DNA from: Arabidopsis thaliana
Taxonomy: Eukaryota > Streptophyta > Magnoliopsida > Brassicales > Brassicaceae
NCBI RefSeq assembly: GCF_000001735.4
Contig: NC_003070.9
Location: forward strand, 22,677,971 to 22,741,970
Reading direction: 5' to 3'
Length of the DNA: 64,000 nt
In this document: positions 45,311 to 61,239 of the stretch, piece after piece
Numbering within the stretch: the first letter of the stretch is position 1
Layout: the number at the start of each line of letters is the position of its first letter
The notes under the pieces: model-generated
The model's database searches: none
The model's input: only the letters and a program-made list of their open reading frames with translations
What the model was told of the DNA's origin: nothing
Translations under genes and position numbers: made by a program

Positions 45311-45720
45311 TTAATTAGCATATATCCAAAATATTGCATTAAAACTATTTAAAAAAAATTCTAGAATCTGATCAAATGAAAGAGTGTATTTAAAAGACCT
45401 CAATCTATTACGCAAACATATGTTAGATGATATGATATTACTAGATCCAATTAAGTGATACTATACACCATGAATGATCTACAGATGTGATATTCACAAT
45501 GAAAAACGCAAAACTATATCAAAGCCAATTGGATTAAATATTTTATACGAAAACCCTAATCTACAATATTTATATATTCATATCATTGTTTTTTCTTAGT
45601 GAGAGTCATATGTCTCTCACTATGTCACTCTTAGACGTATGACCGTATACACACATACACACACACCACATCACACATGTTATTTTCTCTCTTTTTTTAT
45701 AAGGTCATTCAACCCTAAGT
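45311..45720. other. Intergenic spacer between RPL3B and PBL15
   Basis: AT-rich, with a short (CA)n-like stretch at about 45650-45670. No gene seen. Confidence 0.6.
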
Positions 45721-48052
45721 TCACGATCTTAACGAACCCGGAGCTGATTTTCTACCACTCCGATGATCCCCTCGAACCTTCGGGGAAACCTTCCCGCCCT
45801 GAGATTTAGGAGACAGTGGCCAATGACCAGAAGAAACCGCCATGTCCTTATAATGTATGAGACTCTCTAGAGCTTCCACAACGGCAAGCATTTTGGGCCG
45901 GTCTTTAGGGTTTGGGCTCACACATTGTAAGGCTAGAAGAGCTGTATCTTTAGCCGCCTTGACGGAGTATTGTCCAGCGAGCCTCGGGTCCATAACACAT
46001 CGGAGTCGGCGGCTGCTTGTTAGATAAGGCTTTGACCAGTCGATGATGTTCTGCTGGTTTTTTGGCCGTGACTTTTCTGTGGCTCTTCTTCCCGTTAGGA
46101 GCTCGAGTAAAACGACGCCATAACTATACACGTCACTCTTTGTTGTTAAATGCCCTGAAAATAATGCTCACATGCGTTAGATAATTAATCAAAATTAGAT
46201 TCTGATTACACCATGACTATGTCCACTCTTATTAATAAAGCTCTGTTGAGTTAAGAAAAGAAAAATTAATCAAAAATTAGAATCCCATAAAATTAATTAA
46301 TTCCTATTCATTCAAATTTTGACGCATTACAGATTTATATGTTTTACTTATTTCTATGTTCTGTGTAATCCTCAAAATGACTCTATCAAAATGGTCTCTT
46401 TGTAAGAGAAAGCAATGGAAGATATATATATGAGAAGGAAACTATATCCTTTTTTTTAAAAGGACCCTAATGATTTGAATAAATACTGAAAAAACAGACA
46501 ATGAAATCATTGTGTATAAACCTGTTGAAACATATTCAGGAGCAGCATAACCATAAGTGCCCATGACTCGAGTTGTGACATGAGATTTGGATCCTTCTGG
46601 TCCCATTTTTGCCAACCCAAAATCTGAGAGTTTTGCAGTAAAATCCTGAAAACCCCCATGTAATAATAAGAAAATATATTTTTGAAGAATGTATTTAGGA
46701 TAATTTTGTACGCTGAAAAAAAAAAAATCAAACTAAAATTAGTAAATTACCGAATCAAGTAGTATATTAGAAGTTTTGAAATCACGGTAAATGATTGGAC
46801 TCTCCAAATCATGCAAAAACGCCAAACCCTTAGCAGCTGCGACCGCTATCTTCAGCCGCGTCGCCCACGGCAACGATAGTGATATCCCTGACAATTTAAT
46901 TACGTTAATATGAAAGTAAAATGAAATACTGATCACTTAATACAGTAAAAATTACATTAAGATACGAATTAAATTTTAATTATTAAAAATGTTCTTACGT
47001 CTGAAGAGGTGATTTTCTAGGCTACCACGTGGCATAAACTCGTAGATGAGTACTCGTTCCTCTTCTTCGCAGCAGTAACCAATAAGTTTGACTAAATTCG
47101 GGTGTTTTAGCTGTCCAAGAAATATGACCTCAGACTGCATATGAACCAAAAACATATTATGTATCAGATGTTTTTAATTAATTATATTCTTAGAGACTAA
47201 ATTAAGATGATAGGTGTATATAAGAGTATACGAAAGTGGTCTAACCAACTCTTACATATATCAGACTAACAAGAAAAAGATTCTCTTACAATGTACGTGA
47301 CACCAAAAAAAGAAACAACAAGCTCGTATCGTATGCGTACTTAATTAGTCCATATTATGACCAAACACATTTTTTAATATAGTTTCCTAGCCTAAAGTAA
47401 TTAAAAATAAATGAGTCCAAAGAATCTTCAAAATATAAAAACCATGAGGAGTGGTTTGTAATTTTAGAATAATATTTGGGATGTCCTATAACTTAAACCA
47501 TATACGTATGCGTAATCAAATGTATGTCATAACTAAATAATAATTACTGAACAGTAACAAGAAAAATAACACAATAATTAGCATGCAATTATTGGTAAAC
47601 GTTCTTACAAGCCATTCACGATGTCCTTGAAGCCCCTCAATGTCCAATAGCTTGACAGCAACAGGCTGAGCCTTGAGACTTTGTCGGAGATAATCATCAA
47701 CATAACCTTTATACACTTTACCGAACCCACCTTCTCCGAGAAGATAGTTCCCGGAGAAACTCTGAGTGATCATCTTGAGTTCACACATCTGAAAATCCAC
47801 TAAGTCGGCTCCAAGAGTCTGTGCAAGATCTTCATTGATCCTAGCCGAAGAAGAACGGCTTAGATCAGCAAAGGAGAGTCGCCGAAAAGAAGGAAGTGGT
47901 CCGAGATGGTTCTTGGAGAATTCTGATCTCGAAGGTCGGCAACGGCTGAGATTGCCAAAGACGGTTTGGTCATCAACGGAACAACAGTTTGAGGCAAAGG
48001 GTTTCCATAACGGTGAGGATTTGGTGGATGCAGTTGTTGAAGAGTCTCTCAT
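45721..48052 (-). CDS. PBL15: Receptor-like cytoplasmic kinase VII family, PBS1-like 15 (424 aa)
   Basis: Cytoplasmic Ser/Thr kinase of the RLCK-VII/PBL family, whose members relay signals from surface receptor kinases. Five exons, 47609-48052, 46999-47134, 46751-46887, 46522-46645 and 45721-46154, sum to 1275 bp (424 codons plus stop). Kinase features: [50 protein letters not shown] (the YRDFK form typical of RLCK-VII), DFGLAKMG, and the activation-loop end [21 protein letters not shown]. The N-terminus has no Gly2, so no myristoylation is expected. Two adjacent Cys (SNCC) could be palmitoylated (inference). The C-terminal tail is Ser/Lys/Gly-rich. Its kinase domain and introns differ from the SD1 array, so it is not a derivative of those genes. 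Confidence 0.96.
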
Positions 48053-50112
48053 TGGATTTAACTAAATGTTTTTTTTTTTTTTGTGTTGTAAGATTTTAGG
48101 AGGCAAAACAATGATGGATGGGTTGGGTCTTATTTATACATATGAGATAGGGACGGACTATGCTTATATAAGTATAATAAATAAATGTAACTATCATATA
48201 GGTCACAATGTAATACGTAACGGTTAATTTATGACACTTAAATGTATATTGCATGATCGTGTTTTTTTTGACACGATATTTGAATTCGGATACTTTGATC
48301 TAATGGATTTTTGGTTGGTTATAGAAACATTAAAACTATAAAATGTTCTATAGTAGTAACCTCTAATTAAAACCAACAAACTAACAGATCCAATTATACT
48401 CATCACATTACAGTATTTCCGAAAAAAACATGGAAAAATAAATTCAATAGTTTTGCAACTTTTGCTATCTAACTTTTAGACTCACACAAACTTATTATTT
48501 GAATAACGATTAGAAAATGTGAAATAGCGGTTTTGTTTTCTAGCTTTCGATTAAGGATAAGCTGATAAATAAAGGATGAAGAGGAAAGAGTAGGGACGTT
48601 CTTTCATCAACTGCCCTAACCACTCTACTCAAAATTTGGGGTTTTGCGTCATGATGTCTTCTCTTTTGACTCCATTGTAAAGATATATGTACATGTGGTA
48701 TCACATTTGACTCGGAAAAACAAAATATATCTTAGTAAATTTGAAGATACAATATTGTTAGCGTAAGCGATTTAAAAATTACGGACTAGTTTGGAGTTAT
48801 CAAATCATTAACTAATAAGTGTAGTGGATTTGTTATATTAGTCAAACAAGTTGGAGACGATTTTTTAAGGGGAAGCTTTTTTATCACTACATATTTCACT
48901 TAATGGCTAAATTAAGATTTTAACTTAGTTTTGGCTCTGAAGATCCAGTTACAAGAGAAAGAGAGATTACGAGAAATTAATCAATTGTAATCAAAGATGT
49001 TGTTTGATAAAATTTATAAGTTTTTAGCTTTACGAAATGCCAATAAATGTATATTACGAAAAATGTAGGAGTAGAAAAAACATTTAGTTATGTTGGAATA
49101 AATTGATAGATAATGTTTTTAATTTATTTTTATTATGACATAAACCTATTAGGCCATGGTTACGTCTTCGGCCAGGGTTACCTCCACCTCTAACAAAGGT
49201 CTATTGCATTTTTGGGTCTTAAGGGTTAGTTAATTTGACTGAATGACAGATCATTCAGGAAAAATTCTCTGATCGGATTTGATATATCCAGAAAGGACTC
49301 TGAGTTAAGTGTGAACTTCCATTCCAATAATAGAAATATATTTACTTTAGTTGATCCACAGTTTGGTCATTGACCTATACCCAAATATTTCATTTTATTG
49401 TTAAGGAAAATATTTTTATATCATATTACTGTGGGGTTTATAGTGTGTACAAGGATATTTCCTCAACGGATGGTTTTTGGTTTTCAGTTTTGTTTACATC
49501 TTAATTAATTTCTTATTATTTTTTCTTGTGAAAAATCATAGGAGCAGTTAAAGTGAGATAATGGATGATGTATGCAGAAATGGATAATGTCTACTATAAC
49601 AAAACTTTATCATTTCCATTACGCTTCTTCCTGCTCCACTTTTCAAAACTATTGGCTTATTCTACTCCATCTTTTCTTTTTTTTTGTTCCTTGATCAACC
49701 ATATGTGGTATCCTAAAATTATTTTTTCTTCTGTGTACAGTGTACATATATAGTTTCAAATACAAACCACTTAATAAATTAACTCGAATAGCTAATGTCG
49801 ATAAAAATTTCTTAACACATCCGCATATTTTCCATGCATGGTTATGGTTCATGATTGTCTTATAAAGTAAGGTTCATGGATATAGACATATAGTTATTGT
49901 ATGTTTATATCACTTATATGTAAAAATTAGATAGCATGCTCGCGAAGTAACAAAGTAATAGGGTTATAAGATAACAAGTGTTTAAACAAGGACTGAGTAT
50001 GTTAGTTATTATACGTGATTGAGTATTAAGATGAATGCTTGTGTAAACCATTTTTAGTTTACATGAGACTATGTATAATCAACCTTTCAGAAAAATTTAT
50101 ATGACTAGATTG
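48053..50112. other. PBL15 upstream region and intergenic spacer
   Basis: A T-run at 48067-48081 lies just upstream of the PBL15 ATG. Beyond it, 2 kb of AT-rich DNA shows no credible gene; the frames at 49565-49852 overlap on opposite strands and have no domains. An 8 bp target duplication of a small hAT element begins at 50105. Confidence 0.6.
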
Positions 50113-50319
50113 CAGGCCCGGCTCTAGGGGAGTGCCAGAGGTGCCAATGCACAGGGTCCTCATATTTTTTTTCTTAATTTTTGTGTGTTTTAGTAATAGG
50201 TTTAGAAAAAGAATACAGTAAATACATGTCACATAAGGTTATTTTGTTTAGAGTTAAGAGTTTAAAGAATATCATTTTTTTTGTAGCACATGGCCCAATA
50301 AAATATTGAGCCGGGCCTG
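50113..50319. mobile_element. Non-autonomous hAT-type element (207 bp MITE)
   Basis: Terminal inverted repeats CAGGCCCGGCTC (50113-50124) and GAGCCGGGCCTG (50308-50319) are perfect over 12 bases. They are flanked by identical 8 bp duplications CTAGATTG at 50105-50112 and 50320-50327. Eight-base duplications and CAG-starting termini define hAT elements. There is no coding capacity, so it is a short non-autonomous derivative. Perfect ends and duplications suggest a fairly recent insertion. Confidence 0.92.
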
Positions 50320-50488
50320 CTAGATTGTTAAGGTTATGTTTGGACATAGATCCACTCAGTCTTGTACTTGTCCTCTTGATCTCTTGAATATCTATCATAT
50401 TCTATCTTATAGGAGAATATAGTATGTGCACTGCAGGTGATGGCTTAAGTGTGTGCGTGTAAGATTTGACCAAAATAAACGTGTAAAC

Positions 50489-51150
50489 TGTTGAAATATG
50501 ATTCAACCTCGAGACTACTCTAAATCATCTTGGAGAAGCTTAGACAAAAACTTGAAGACTGCTTGAAGTAGAAGAAAGGAAAAAGAGTAAGTAAACACAA
50601 GAATCAACTAAGTGTTAAACATTCTAGTTGATGCAGAGGATTTCAGGGGTTTAAGGAAAAGGCTAAGACTCTGTACCAAGTAGAGATTTTGAAAGGAGCT
50701 TATGATGACACTTGTCATCATATGAGAGGAGCTGTCTTAAATCATCATCGACTATAAAACCTGAAACAGAGCGTACAAAGAAGCGAGCTTGGTGATTAGC
50801 GTGATCATTCGATTTTAGATCGTTGTGTGCGTAAGAGAGATGATGATGAGAGATATCTTGTTAGAGTCTTCTCAAGTTAGGGTTCATCTCTGATTCATTC
50901 TTCTTCTTTGTTCTTCGCTATTTTTCTTCTTCTTTGTAACACGATTGATTTGTAATCATGAGAAAGTGAGAGAACACAAACACTTGTATCTCTTGATCTT
51001 TAGTGGATGTTTGAGGGTACCGATCCCTCACGAGACGTACCTGTTGTTGGCAGGGAACTCGTTAAAATCGTTTGTGTCTTTGATTGTGCTTTTTGGATTC
51101 GTGAGGTTATGTGTTTCGATTAGGTGGAATCGATGCTTTGTTTCATAACA
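50489..51150. mobile_element. Solo LTR of a retrotransposon, probably Ty1/Copia
   Basis: A 662 bp block that begins TGTTGAAATATG and ends CATAACA, flanked by the 5 bp duplication TAAAC at 50484-50488 and 51151-51155. No internal coding region follows, so it is a solo LTR left by recombination between two LTRs. The TGTTGAAATATG start is typical of plant Copia LTRs, but the family assignment is tentative. It is a non-coding fossil; its age cannot be judged without a second LTR, but the clean target duplication suggests it is not ancient. Confidence 0.8.
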
Positions 51151-51155
51151 TAAAC

Positions 51156-51845
51156 CATCAAATTTTCATATGTTAAATTTACAGTAAGAATGTCATAGGA
51201 AGATGTTGGTTCACTTTTTAAACCTTAAATTGTTTGTCTTACTCAAAATATTTTAAATCTACTAGTATGTGTATGCTCACAAGAAAAACTTTAGATTTAT
51301 TAACACAATTTTTTTTATATACCTTTATTCGTTTTCTTTCTTTTTCCCTCCTTTTATATCATCGCTTTAGTCCATCCACTAAGTTAAAGCTATTCATTAT
51401 GAGTGGCTCCAGGCTACAGGTATCTCTAATTTTCATTAGTTAGTATAATTTTATTAAAATCATTTACTTTAATCAACCGCCGAATTTACGAAATACAAAA
51501 TCCCAATTTATCTGAAATATTGAAATGAAAAGAATATCTTAGATCTGAATTTTAAATAGTAAAAAATTAACTTACTAAGAATTGAGAGTGGAATGTGACT
51601 GTTATAGCTTTATCTTTTTATCTTTACTTTCATAAAATCAAAGTTAAAGACTTGGCAATCAGCAAACACTAAAATTACATAACTTTACCCTCCACTATCA
51701 AAAGTTACATTGAGCCACCCAACTACTTTATAATCTCGTCGTTTACACCCCTACAATTGTTAAAATTCATTAATAAAATCCCTCAGATTGATACTAAAAC
51801 TTCATCATAACTCACTAATTCCCTTAAAGCTTCAAGAACGAAAAA
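51156..51845. other. Promoter region of the DUF1262 gene
   Basis: AT-rich, non-coding. The short frame at 51234-51443 shows no domain. The ATG of the next gene follows a purine-rich leader at 51830-51845. Confidence 0.5.
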
Positions 51846-53212
51846 ATGTACGTGACGAGAACATTGTCGCAGTTCAGAAAATATCAGAAGACGCTCTCGG
51901 AAGAGTCACCGGAAGGTCCGTTCTCCGGCGTTTTGGTTATCACAGATGAAGAAGCTGAAACAGAGGATACGTTCTGTTTCGGGATGTGTACGAGGACAAA
52001 AATAGAGAAGCTTCCGTTACCTCAGGACAAGATCTTATCAGTTGTTCACTTAGACAGTTCTGGTAACAGAGAGACTTCGGTTAAGAAGGTCTTGTTCATA
52101 CCGGCTCTCGATCAACCTTTGTCTTCCAATCGGTATTACGTTGTTCACGCTAGAGGCAGACACAAAGGGTAAGATCCAAAAAAATACGAGAAATTGTAAG
52201 TTATAAGGCTTTATTATAAAGAAGATTGAGGAATTAGTGTTGAGAGATCTTCTCTGTTTTTCTTTGCAGGAAAGTTTCCGTGTGTTCTAGAGAGATAGAG
52301 AAAGGGGTATGTTGTTTTCCAGATATCTTGCATGACAAGAAACCTAAACCTCTGGATCCAAGAAACATATATCAGACGGTTAAGATCAACCGGCATCACG
52401 ACCGGACATTCTATGCAAAATCTGTGGCGCCAGACGGTACACCGCCAACATTTCTCAAGAAGAAAGGATGGGAGCTACGAACCTCGAGGAGCCTACATCC
52501 GAGGAGACCTAGAGAAGCTCTTGGCCTAGACGAGGAACTAAGAGCTCGTCTCCCAGCATTTGGATTTCCAGTTTCTACAATTCGGTCAGGAAGTGTGATA
52601 GTTGGAGAATGGTATTGCCCTTTTATGTTTGTGAAGGAGAATTGTAGTGTAAGTCAACAAATGAGGAAGTCAATGTTCTATAGGATCACACTATCCCAAT
52701 ACTGGGAACGAATTTACCATTGCGGAAACAATGATCTTGATGAAAACAATGATGAAAACGAAGAAGAAGTTGTGAGAGTAGAGGCTAACGTCGTGAGAGA
52801 GGCCAACTATGTGAAGGGTATGGAGGCGGTTAAGGGAGAGAAAGAAGGGCATGGAGGGTTTTATTGGTATAGGCAGGTTCAAGGTCCACGGGGACCGGGG
52901 GAGAGGAGGAGGAAGACGGGTTTAAGGTCTCCGGTGGGGCTGAGTTTTGTGGTGGTAGAAAGGATGAGAAGGGTAATGGAGGAAGGAGGGTGGGTGGGAG
53001 GAGGAAGGAAAGTGGTGAGGGTGGAGAGAGATGAACCAATCAGGGTTTGTAGAAGAGATGGTAGGAATATGAATGGTAACAATGATAGAAATTGGAGGAG
53101 ATTTGGGTGTTATGTGTTGGTGGAGAGTTTTGGGCTGAGAAGAGCAGATGGAGTTTTGTTGGTTAAATGTGTATTTAGACATACTAATAGATTGAGATGT
53201 AACTGGGAGTGA
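51846..53212 (+). CDS. AT1G61600: DUF1262 family protein (421 aa), function unknown
   Basis: Two exons, 51846-52168 and 52270-53212, sum to 1266 bp (421 codons plus stop) across a standard GT-AG intron. The N-terminus MYVTRTLSQFRKYQK and the block GPFSGVLVITDEEAETED are characteristic of the plant-specific DUF1262 family as I know it. So is the central SVAPDGTPPTFLKKKGWEL followed by the GLDEELRARLPAF stretch. The region around VIVGEWYCPFMFVKE is also conserved in the family. The C-terminal third contains FYWYRQVQGPRGPGERRRKTG and VVVERMRRVMEEGGWVGGGRK, then ends FRHTNRLRCNWE. No signal peptide, transmembrane helix or catalytic motif is visible. Family members are often stress- or pathogen-induced, but the biochemical role is unknown and I infer none. 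Confidence 0.92.
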
Positions 53213-53245
53213 CACTTCATCTTATGTTATAAAATTTATTACTTC

Positions 53246-53263
53246 TATATATATATATATATA
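53246..53263. repeat. (TA)9 microsatellite
   Basis: Pure TA run in the 3' flank of the DUF1262 gene. Confidence 0.9.
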
Positions 53264-54616
53264 CTAAAATCCCTAAGCCTATGCTTATGGATTATGTTTT
53301 ATAAACTGTAGTACTTCTTTACTAAATCATTACTCTAAAATGATGGAAAACATTAAATAAAATCAGCCAACAAGTTATATCTATTAGAGGATTCTTAACA
53401 CAAGCCATTTCAACAAGCCCAAACTATAAAGCTTTAATAAGCTATTTCAATTCAGTCTCATTTTTATCTATTTTAATAAGCTCATGCTCTATTGAGCATA
53501 AACCTATCTTTGTTTGGTTTGGTTTGTCCCACAATATCTTTACTTTATAACTTAGTCTAAAGCCGAAATAATAGTCAGTTTAAAGAATTGTTTATTAAAA
53601 TATCATACATGTATGGAATTCAGAATATAAGAAAATACCATCTGTGAATGTCATTGTGTTCCTTCAATATTGGCGTTTTAGTTTCATATTTAAAACTCAT
53701 GTTTCTCTCTTTTGGTCGACGGAGACCAAAACAATACTGAATGATTGGTGTTTCCGTGTTTGTAGTTTCTTACCAAACATAGGAAATGACTCTAATACGG
53801 GTTTGGTACGACTGAAGAATCCACAAACCATTAGAAAGAATTGTGTTCATTTGAAGCATTTGACAATCTTGATTTCTTTGTTTTTCTTTCGTTGAGAATT
53901 ATTGATTCAAAAATGAAAAGCATGACAATGTACAAAGGTTTATAGCGTTATCTATGTATTTCACCCTTTGGTTTTTGGGTAGAGCGTATTTCAAACCTGC
54001 AGGACTAGTGTTTAAAGTTTTGGTTATAAATGTGTAAAATTTACAAGGGCTTTGAATGTTTCGTAGATTTTGTAAGAGTTTTTGGATTTTGTTTTTCAAA
54101 AACTTATTTTCATACCAATCAAGATTTTAAAATTTTGGTTTCCCTACAATTTAGAAAAACTATTTTGTTGTAATTTTCCATTTATGATTTTAGTTTTTTA
54201 GTTTTCCTAAAATTTAGGAAATTTAGTTTTTACTTCATCAACGTTATTTATCTCAAAAACTAAAAACCAATTTTTGGGATTTTTAAAACAAATATATAAT
54301 AACAAAAATCTAAAACTAAAATCTAAAATCTAGAAACTAAAATCTAAATCCAAAAACTGAATCGAAAATCAGCATCCATTCAGGGCCAAGATCTCCAAAT
54401 TTTACCAGTTGCAAAAATGATGGATGAGAAATATTGTAAAAGTTGATTCATTTTTACATACTTTTTTTATTTATCAATAACGTGAAATTTATTAGTGTTT
54501 TTTAAATAACAACTGTCATGTTATTTTAACCGATATCACACTGTTTGATATGAAATCACATTATTTCTTCAAATCAAATGCAAAACACACACACACACCA
54601 TTTATTTAAGGTTTTG

Positions 54617-54617
<1 letters not shown>

Positions 54618-54635
<18 letters not shown>
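54618..54635. repeat. (TA)9 microsatellite followed by a T-run
   Basis: Pure TA run in the spacer upstream of the AT1G61610-like kinase, continuing into about 12 T. Confidence 0.9.
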
Positions 54636-54648
<13 letters not shown>

Positions 54649-55501
54649 TAACAAATTTGCTGAAAATTTCTTATCTATAAACCAAAATAAAAATAAAAAT
54701 AAAAATCTAAGCATATGATAAAGCCATGTTTAAAATGGGTTTGTACCAAACTAGGCTATAAGACGAGGACTTACACGAGTAATAAGTGGTGGGGCAATAT
54801 AATTCTCCAAAAGTCATGCCTTCGCCAGTATCATGTCACTCACTGTCGGAAAATGTAGTTTATTTGCTTCCTCACACGCATGTCAATGAGTGAATCTGCG
54901 CAAGAGGAACTTGTGCTTCGTAATGCAGCTAGATTATATTCATCACAAAATTTGAATTATGCATATTTCCATAATTGCGTTTTGTAAGGTGAAAACGCCA
55001 CTCAACAATAGAATTTACAGTTTTTCTTCACCAATAAATTTTTGAACTCATAAAAATAAAATTGTACTGTTGTGCCCCAATCTATATTGATTACCATTCT
55101 ACATTAGTATTTTTATGTATTTAGAATATTTATTTATTTTGGATGTTTTCAACCACCCAAATGAAGAAGGTCGTATTCTCAATAAGAGATAAAAATCAAT
55201 TGATATATCCTTTTCTTGCCTTAAAAGTCACAATTTTGCACTATAAAATCAAAAGTCTTAAATAAAACGTGAAAGTTCATATTCTTGTCAACACGAATTC
55301 GTCGGTTGTCCTTTTCATTCGTTGGTATTTGTTTTTGGAGATGATTTCCACTATTTTCCTCAATTTTAAAGACGACTTTTCTCGTTAAATTGAGAAAGAC
55401 CAAACTAGTCTACATGAAACTTCGATAGCCACTATTTTTGTTCTTTTCTTTCTTTTCCTTCTTGTTATATACAGATCTCTGAAGCTCAAATCATCTCAAA
55501 T

Positions 55502-58539
<3,038 letters not shown>

Positions 58540-59682
58540 CTCACTGACCAGAAGTTATTTTTCCCCAAAACGCTCTTTGACTATCCATTTGGTCTCGAAC
58601 TCTTTTCTCCATAGTTTTCAACTTTTTATACATAATTAAATTCTTCGTTGAAAATATTATAATACATGTACATTGACGATGAAAAACTAATCGGATTTGT
58701 ACACAACATACTTTTAGCAACAAAAGAGAAGAAGCTCAACAACATACTTAATTGTGAAGAAAAAAGCGTTGTTGTTCGAACATGAATTGGAGAAGTTGGA
58801 ATATGGACAAAGGTAGTGGCATCGAAGGAGGAATTTCCAGTGATTTGAGATTTAATGAGTTTTAAGATGATTTTGTTGAATTTTAGGGAATTAGAAAATT
58901 TGTTATTAAATTTATAAAAATCTTCCCTTAAATCATATGATTTGGACATTTGTATTCTTAATTTTTTTTTTTTTGACATCTCACATATTTCTTTTTTAAA
59001 AAACTGTAAAACCATAAAAAAAAAAAAATTATTTACGGTTTCTATATGATTATAGCTTTTATAAAACTAAAAACCGTAAAACCAAAAAACCGAAGTGAAA
59101 CCAAACCGAAAAACGGTATGCCCATCCCTAGGGCTAGTAATGAAATCAACACTCTTGAAGTGGAGTTATCTACATTTTTATGTTTGATTATAAATTATAT
59201 TTTTCCACCCATTTGTAAAAATCCTATTTAAAAGAGAAAATTTTCATTTATAACTAAGTTCTCATTTGTGAACAATGTTGGTTGATTTGATTCTACATTT
59301 TAAAATTAATAATCCAATAACACTTGAGTTTTACAAACTTTTTAAATTCATGTTTGAATAACACAAGATTTTAATACAAATCACACCAAAACCTTTATTC
59401 AAGATTTTATTTTACCTATCTCTCCTAGTAAACATAACCAAAAAAGTGGTAATAACTCTTGCTGAAAAAAACAAATGGTAATAATTAGGAACCGTTAGAT
59501 TAGATTCATATCGGACGGTAAAGGCTGTGATACCATCACCGACTTACATGAGAACGAAACACTGGAAAACTCAATTCCCCAATTTCTCCAATCTGAGAAA
59601 ATAGGGTTTCCGATTTGGATCCTTAATTCAGACACCTGACTCGTCTTCTCATCCTACCCCCAATTCAATATTCGTCGCCAAT
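58540..59682. other. Intergenic spacer with a possible hAT-type end and CSU1 leader
   Basis: AT-rich. At about 59080-59132 a stretch rich in AAACCG/AAACCAAA ends TGCCCATCCCTA, which in reverse (TAGGGATGGGCA) resembles a common plant hAT terminus. No matching second end is visible. The frames at 58541-59015 on the minus strand are unsupported. Confidence 0.45.
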
Positions 59683-61239
59683 ATGCCGCAAAGACACTCG
59701 AAGAACAACAATGATCTTGCGTATTTCACTTACGACGAGAAGAAGAAGTTAGGTTATGGAACTCAGAGAGAGAGATTGGGGAGAGACTCGATCAAACCCT
59801 TTGATGCTTGTTCTCTCTGCTTGAAGCCTTTCATTGATCCGATGTGTTGCCATAAGGGTCATGTCTTTTGCAGAGAGTGTATACTTGAATGTTTCCTTGC
59901 TCAGAAGAAAGATATCCAAAGGTATAAACTTTTTGGAGTTTTCTTTCAAAAGTTTGGAACTTTAAGTTCCTTTGTTATGTATTTATGAAACACTTTGGAT
60001 TTGTGATTGAAGTTTCTAGCTTTAGTATCTATATAGGATTGTTGAATTCCTCATGAATCTGGTGTGAATTGGATGATTGAGGTTCTTAGATCAAGTCATG
60101 GATTAGATCAAGTCTCTTTAGCATCACTCTGATAACAAAGATCTGATATTTAATGCTTGAATAGTGTTTGTTTAAAGGAGTACTGGTTTTGTTACTACTA
60201 GTCCCACAGTTTTTGAGAAGGAGAAGCTGGTAACTTTACTTGAGTTTTGGCATGAAAGCTTGGATAAACGTATGGAGTGATAACTAAAGTAATGTTAGAG
60301 TTGATTTTGATGCTTCTGTTTTGGGTTTAATGAGTACGGGTCTCAGGGTTAGCCTATGGTTGCATATGATTGTTTGAGTTTGTATATAAATAACCACCGG
60401 TGTAGAAACTGTTGGAGCTGACTCTCCTCACTTGTTAGGACCTGTTGGGAATTTTAAAATTACATATTTTAAAAAGATTTTGTGTCTGATTTATCTTTGC
60501 TCTGTATATTTAAGATACTGATATGTAGTGCTGAGATGTCTATAGGAGGCTTGCTGCACATTCGTCTCAAAAGAAGCAAGATAAGGATGAAGAAGAAGAG
60601 AGGCTAATGTTACAAAAGGCGAGAGAGCTCGACGAATTTGATCAGCAAAACCATAGTGCAATGCCTCGAAACAGTGACAAGAATCACAACGAAGATAAGA
60701 ATGGTTTTCATGGGGCAAACAGTGTGAAGACGACTTCCTTTGAAGAAGAAGCGCTTAGGACAATGAAAGCCTTCTGGCTCCCATCAGCTACACCAGCAGC
60801 TTCGGTCAGAGTAGATGCTCCAGAAACTCACACAGTCTGTCCAGAGGGCAAAGAGAAGCTCAAGCTTAAGAACCTCTTTGCAATTCGTTTCACAGAAGAC
60901 AACAGCGAAGAGGAAGAGACCAAGACAAAATCAGCATCTTCAAGCTCTTATGATAAATCCTACATCTGCCCGAGCTGCAAAGTCACTCTCACCAACACAA
61001 TGTCCCTCGTGGCACTTAGCTCATGCGGACATGTTTTCTGCAAGAAGTGTGCTGAGAAGTTTATGCCCGTCGACAAAGTCTGTCTTGTGTGTGACAAACC
61101 TTGCAAGGATAGGAACTTGGTTGGGTTAAAGAAAGGAGGCACGGGTTTCGCTGAGCACGACGATCATCTTGAGGCTAAGGAGTACAAGCATTTGGGTAGT
61201 GGATCTGGTTTGGGGCTTGTGAGGCCGGTTAAGACATGA
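59683..61239 (+). CDS. CSU1: RING-type ubiquitin ligase, NOSIP homologue CSU1 (310 aa)
   Basis: Two exons, 59683-59921 and 60546-61239, sum to 933 bp (310 codons plus stop). The N-terminus MPQRHSKNNNDLAYFTYDEKK is typical of nitric-oxide-synthase-interacting-protein (NOSIP) homologues. It is followed by a first RING/U-box-like half (CSLCLKPFIDPMCCHKGHVFC, RECI) and a charged coiled-coil-like region (KKQDKDEEEERLMLQKARELDEF). A C-terminal RING follows: CPSCKVTLTN, SSCGHVFCKKCAEKF, CLVCDKPCKDRNLV. In Arabidopsis CSU1 (COP1 SUPPRESSOR 1) is known to ubiquitinate COP1 in darkness, so a nuclear role in light signalling is expected by homology. NOSIP proteins are also known to associate with the spliceosome. 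The first intron is 624 bp. Upstream there is no obvious TATA box. Confidence 0.95.

Larger units (their letters stand above)
53213..55501. other. Intergenic spacer and promoter of the 55502 kinase
   Basis: About 2.3 kb of AT-rich sequence with two (TA)n runs (53246-53263 and 54618-54635), a CA-rich run near 54585-54598, and A-rich stretches at 54295-54360 and 54684-54706. No domain-bearing frame or terminal-repeat element was found. Confidence 0.6.

Noticed and set aside
52830-53215. Several overlapping minus-strand frames under the DUF1262 gene
   Set aside because: They are Pro/Ser-rich shadows of the Gly/Arg-rich coding strand.
59080-59132. Possible hAT terminus (reverse TAGGGATGGGCA)
   Set aside because: No second end, no target duplication; kept only as a remark on the spacer.
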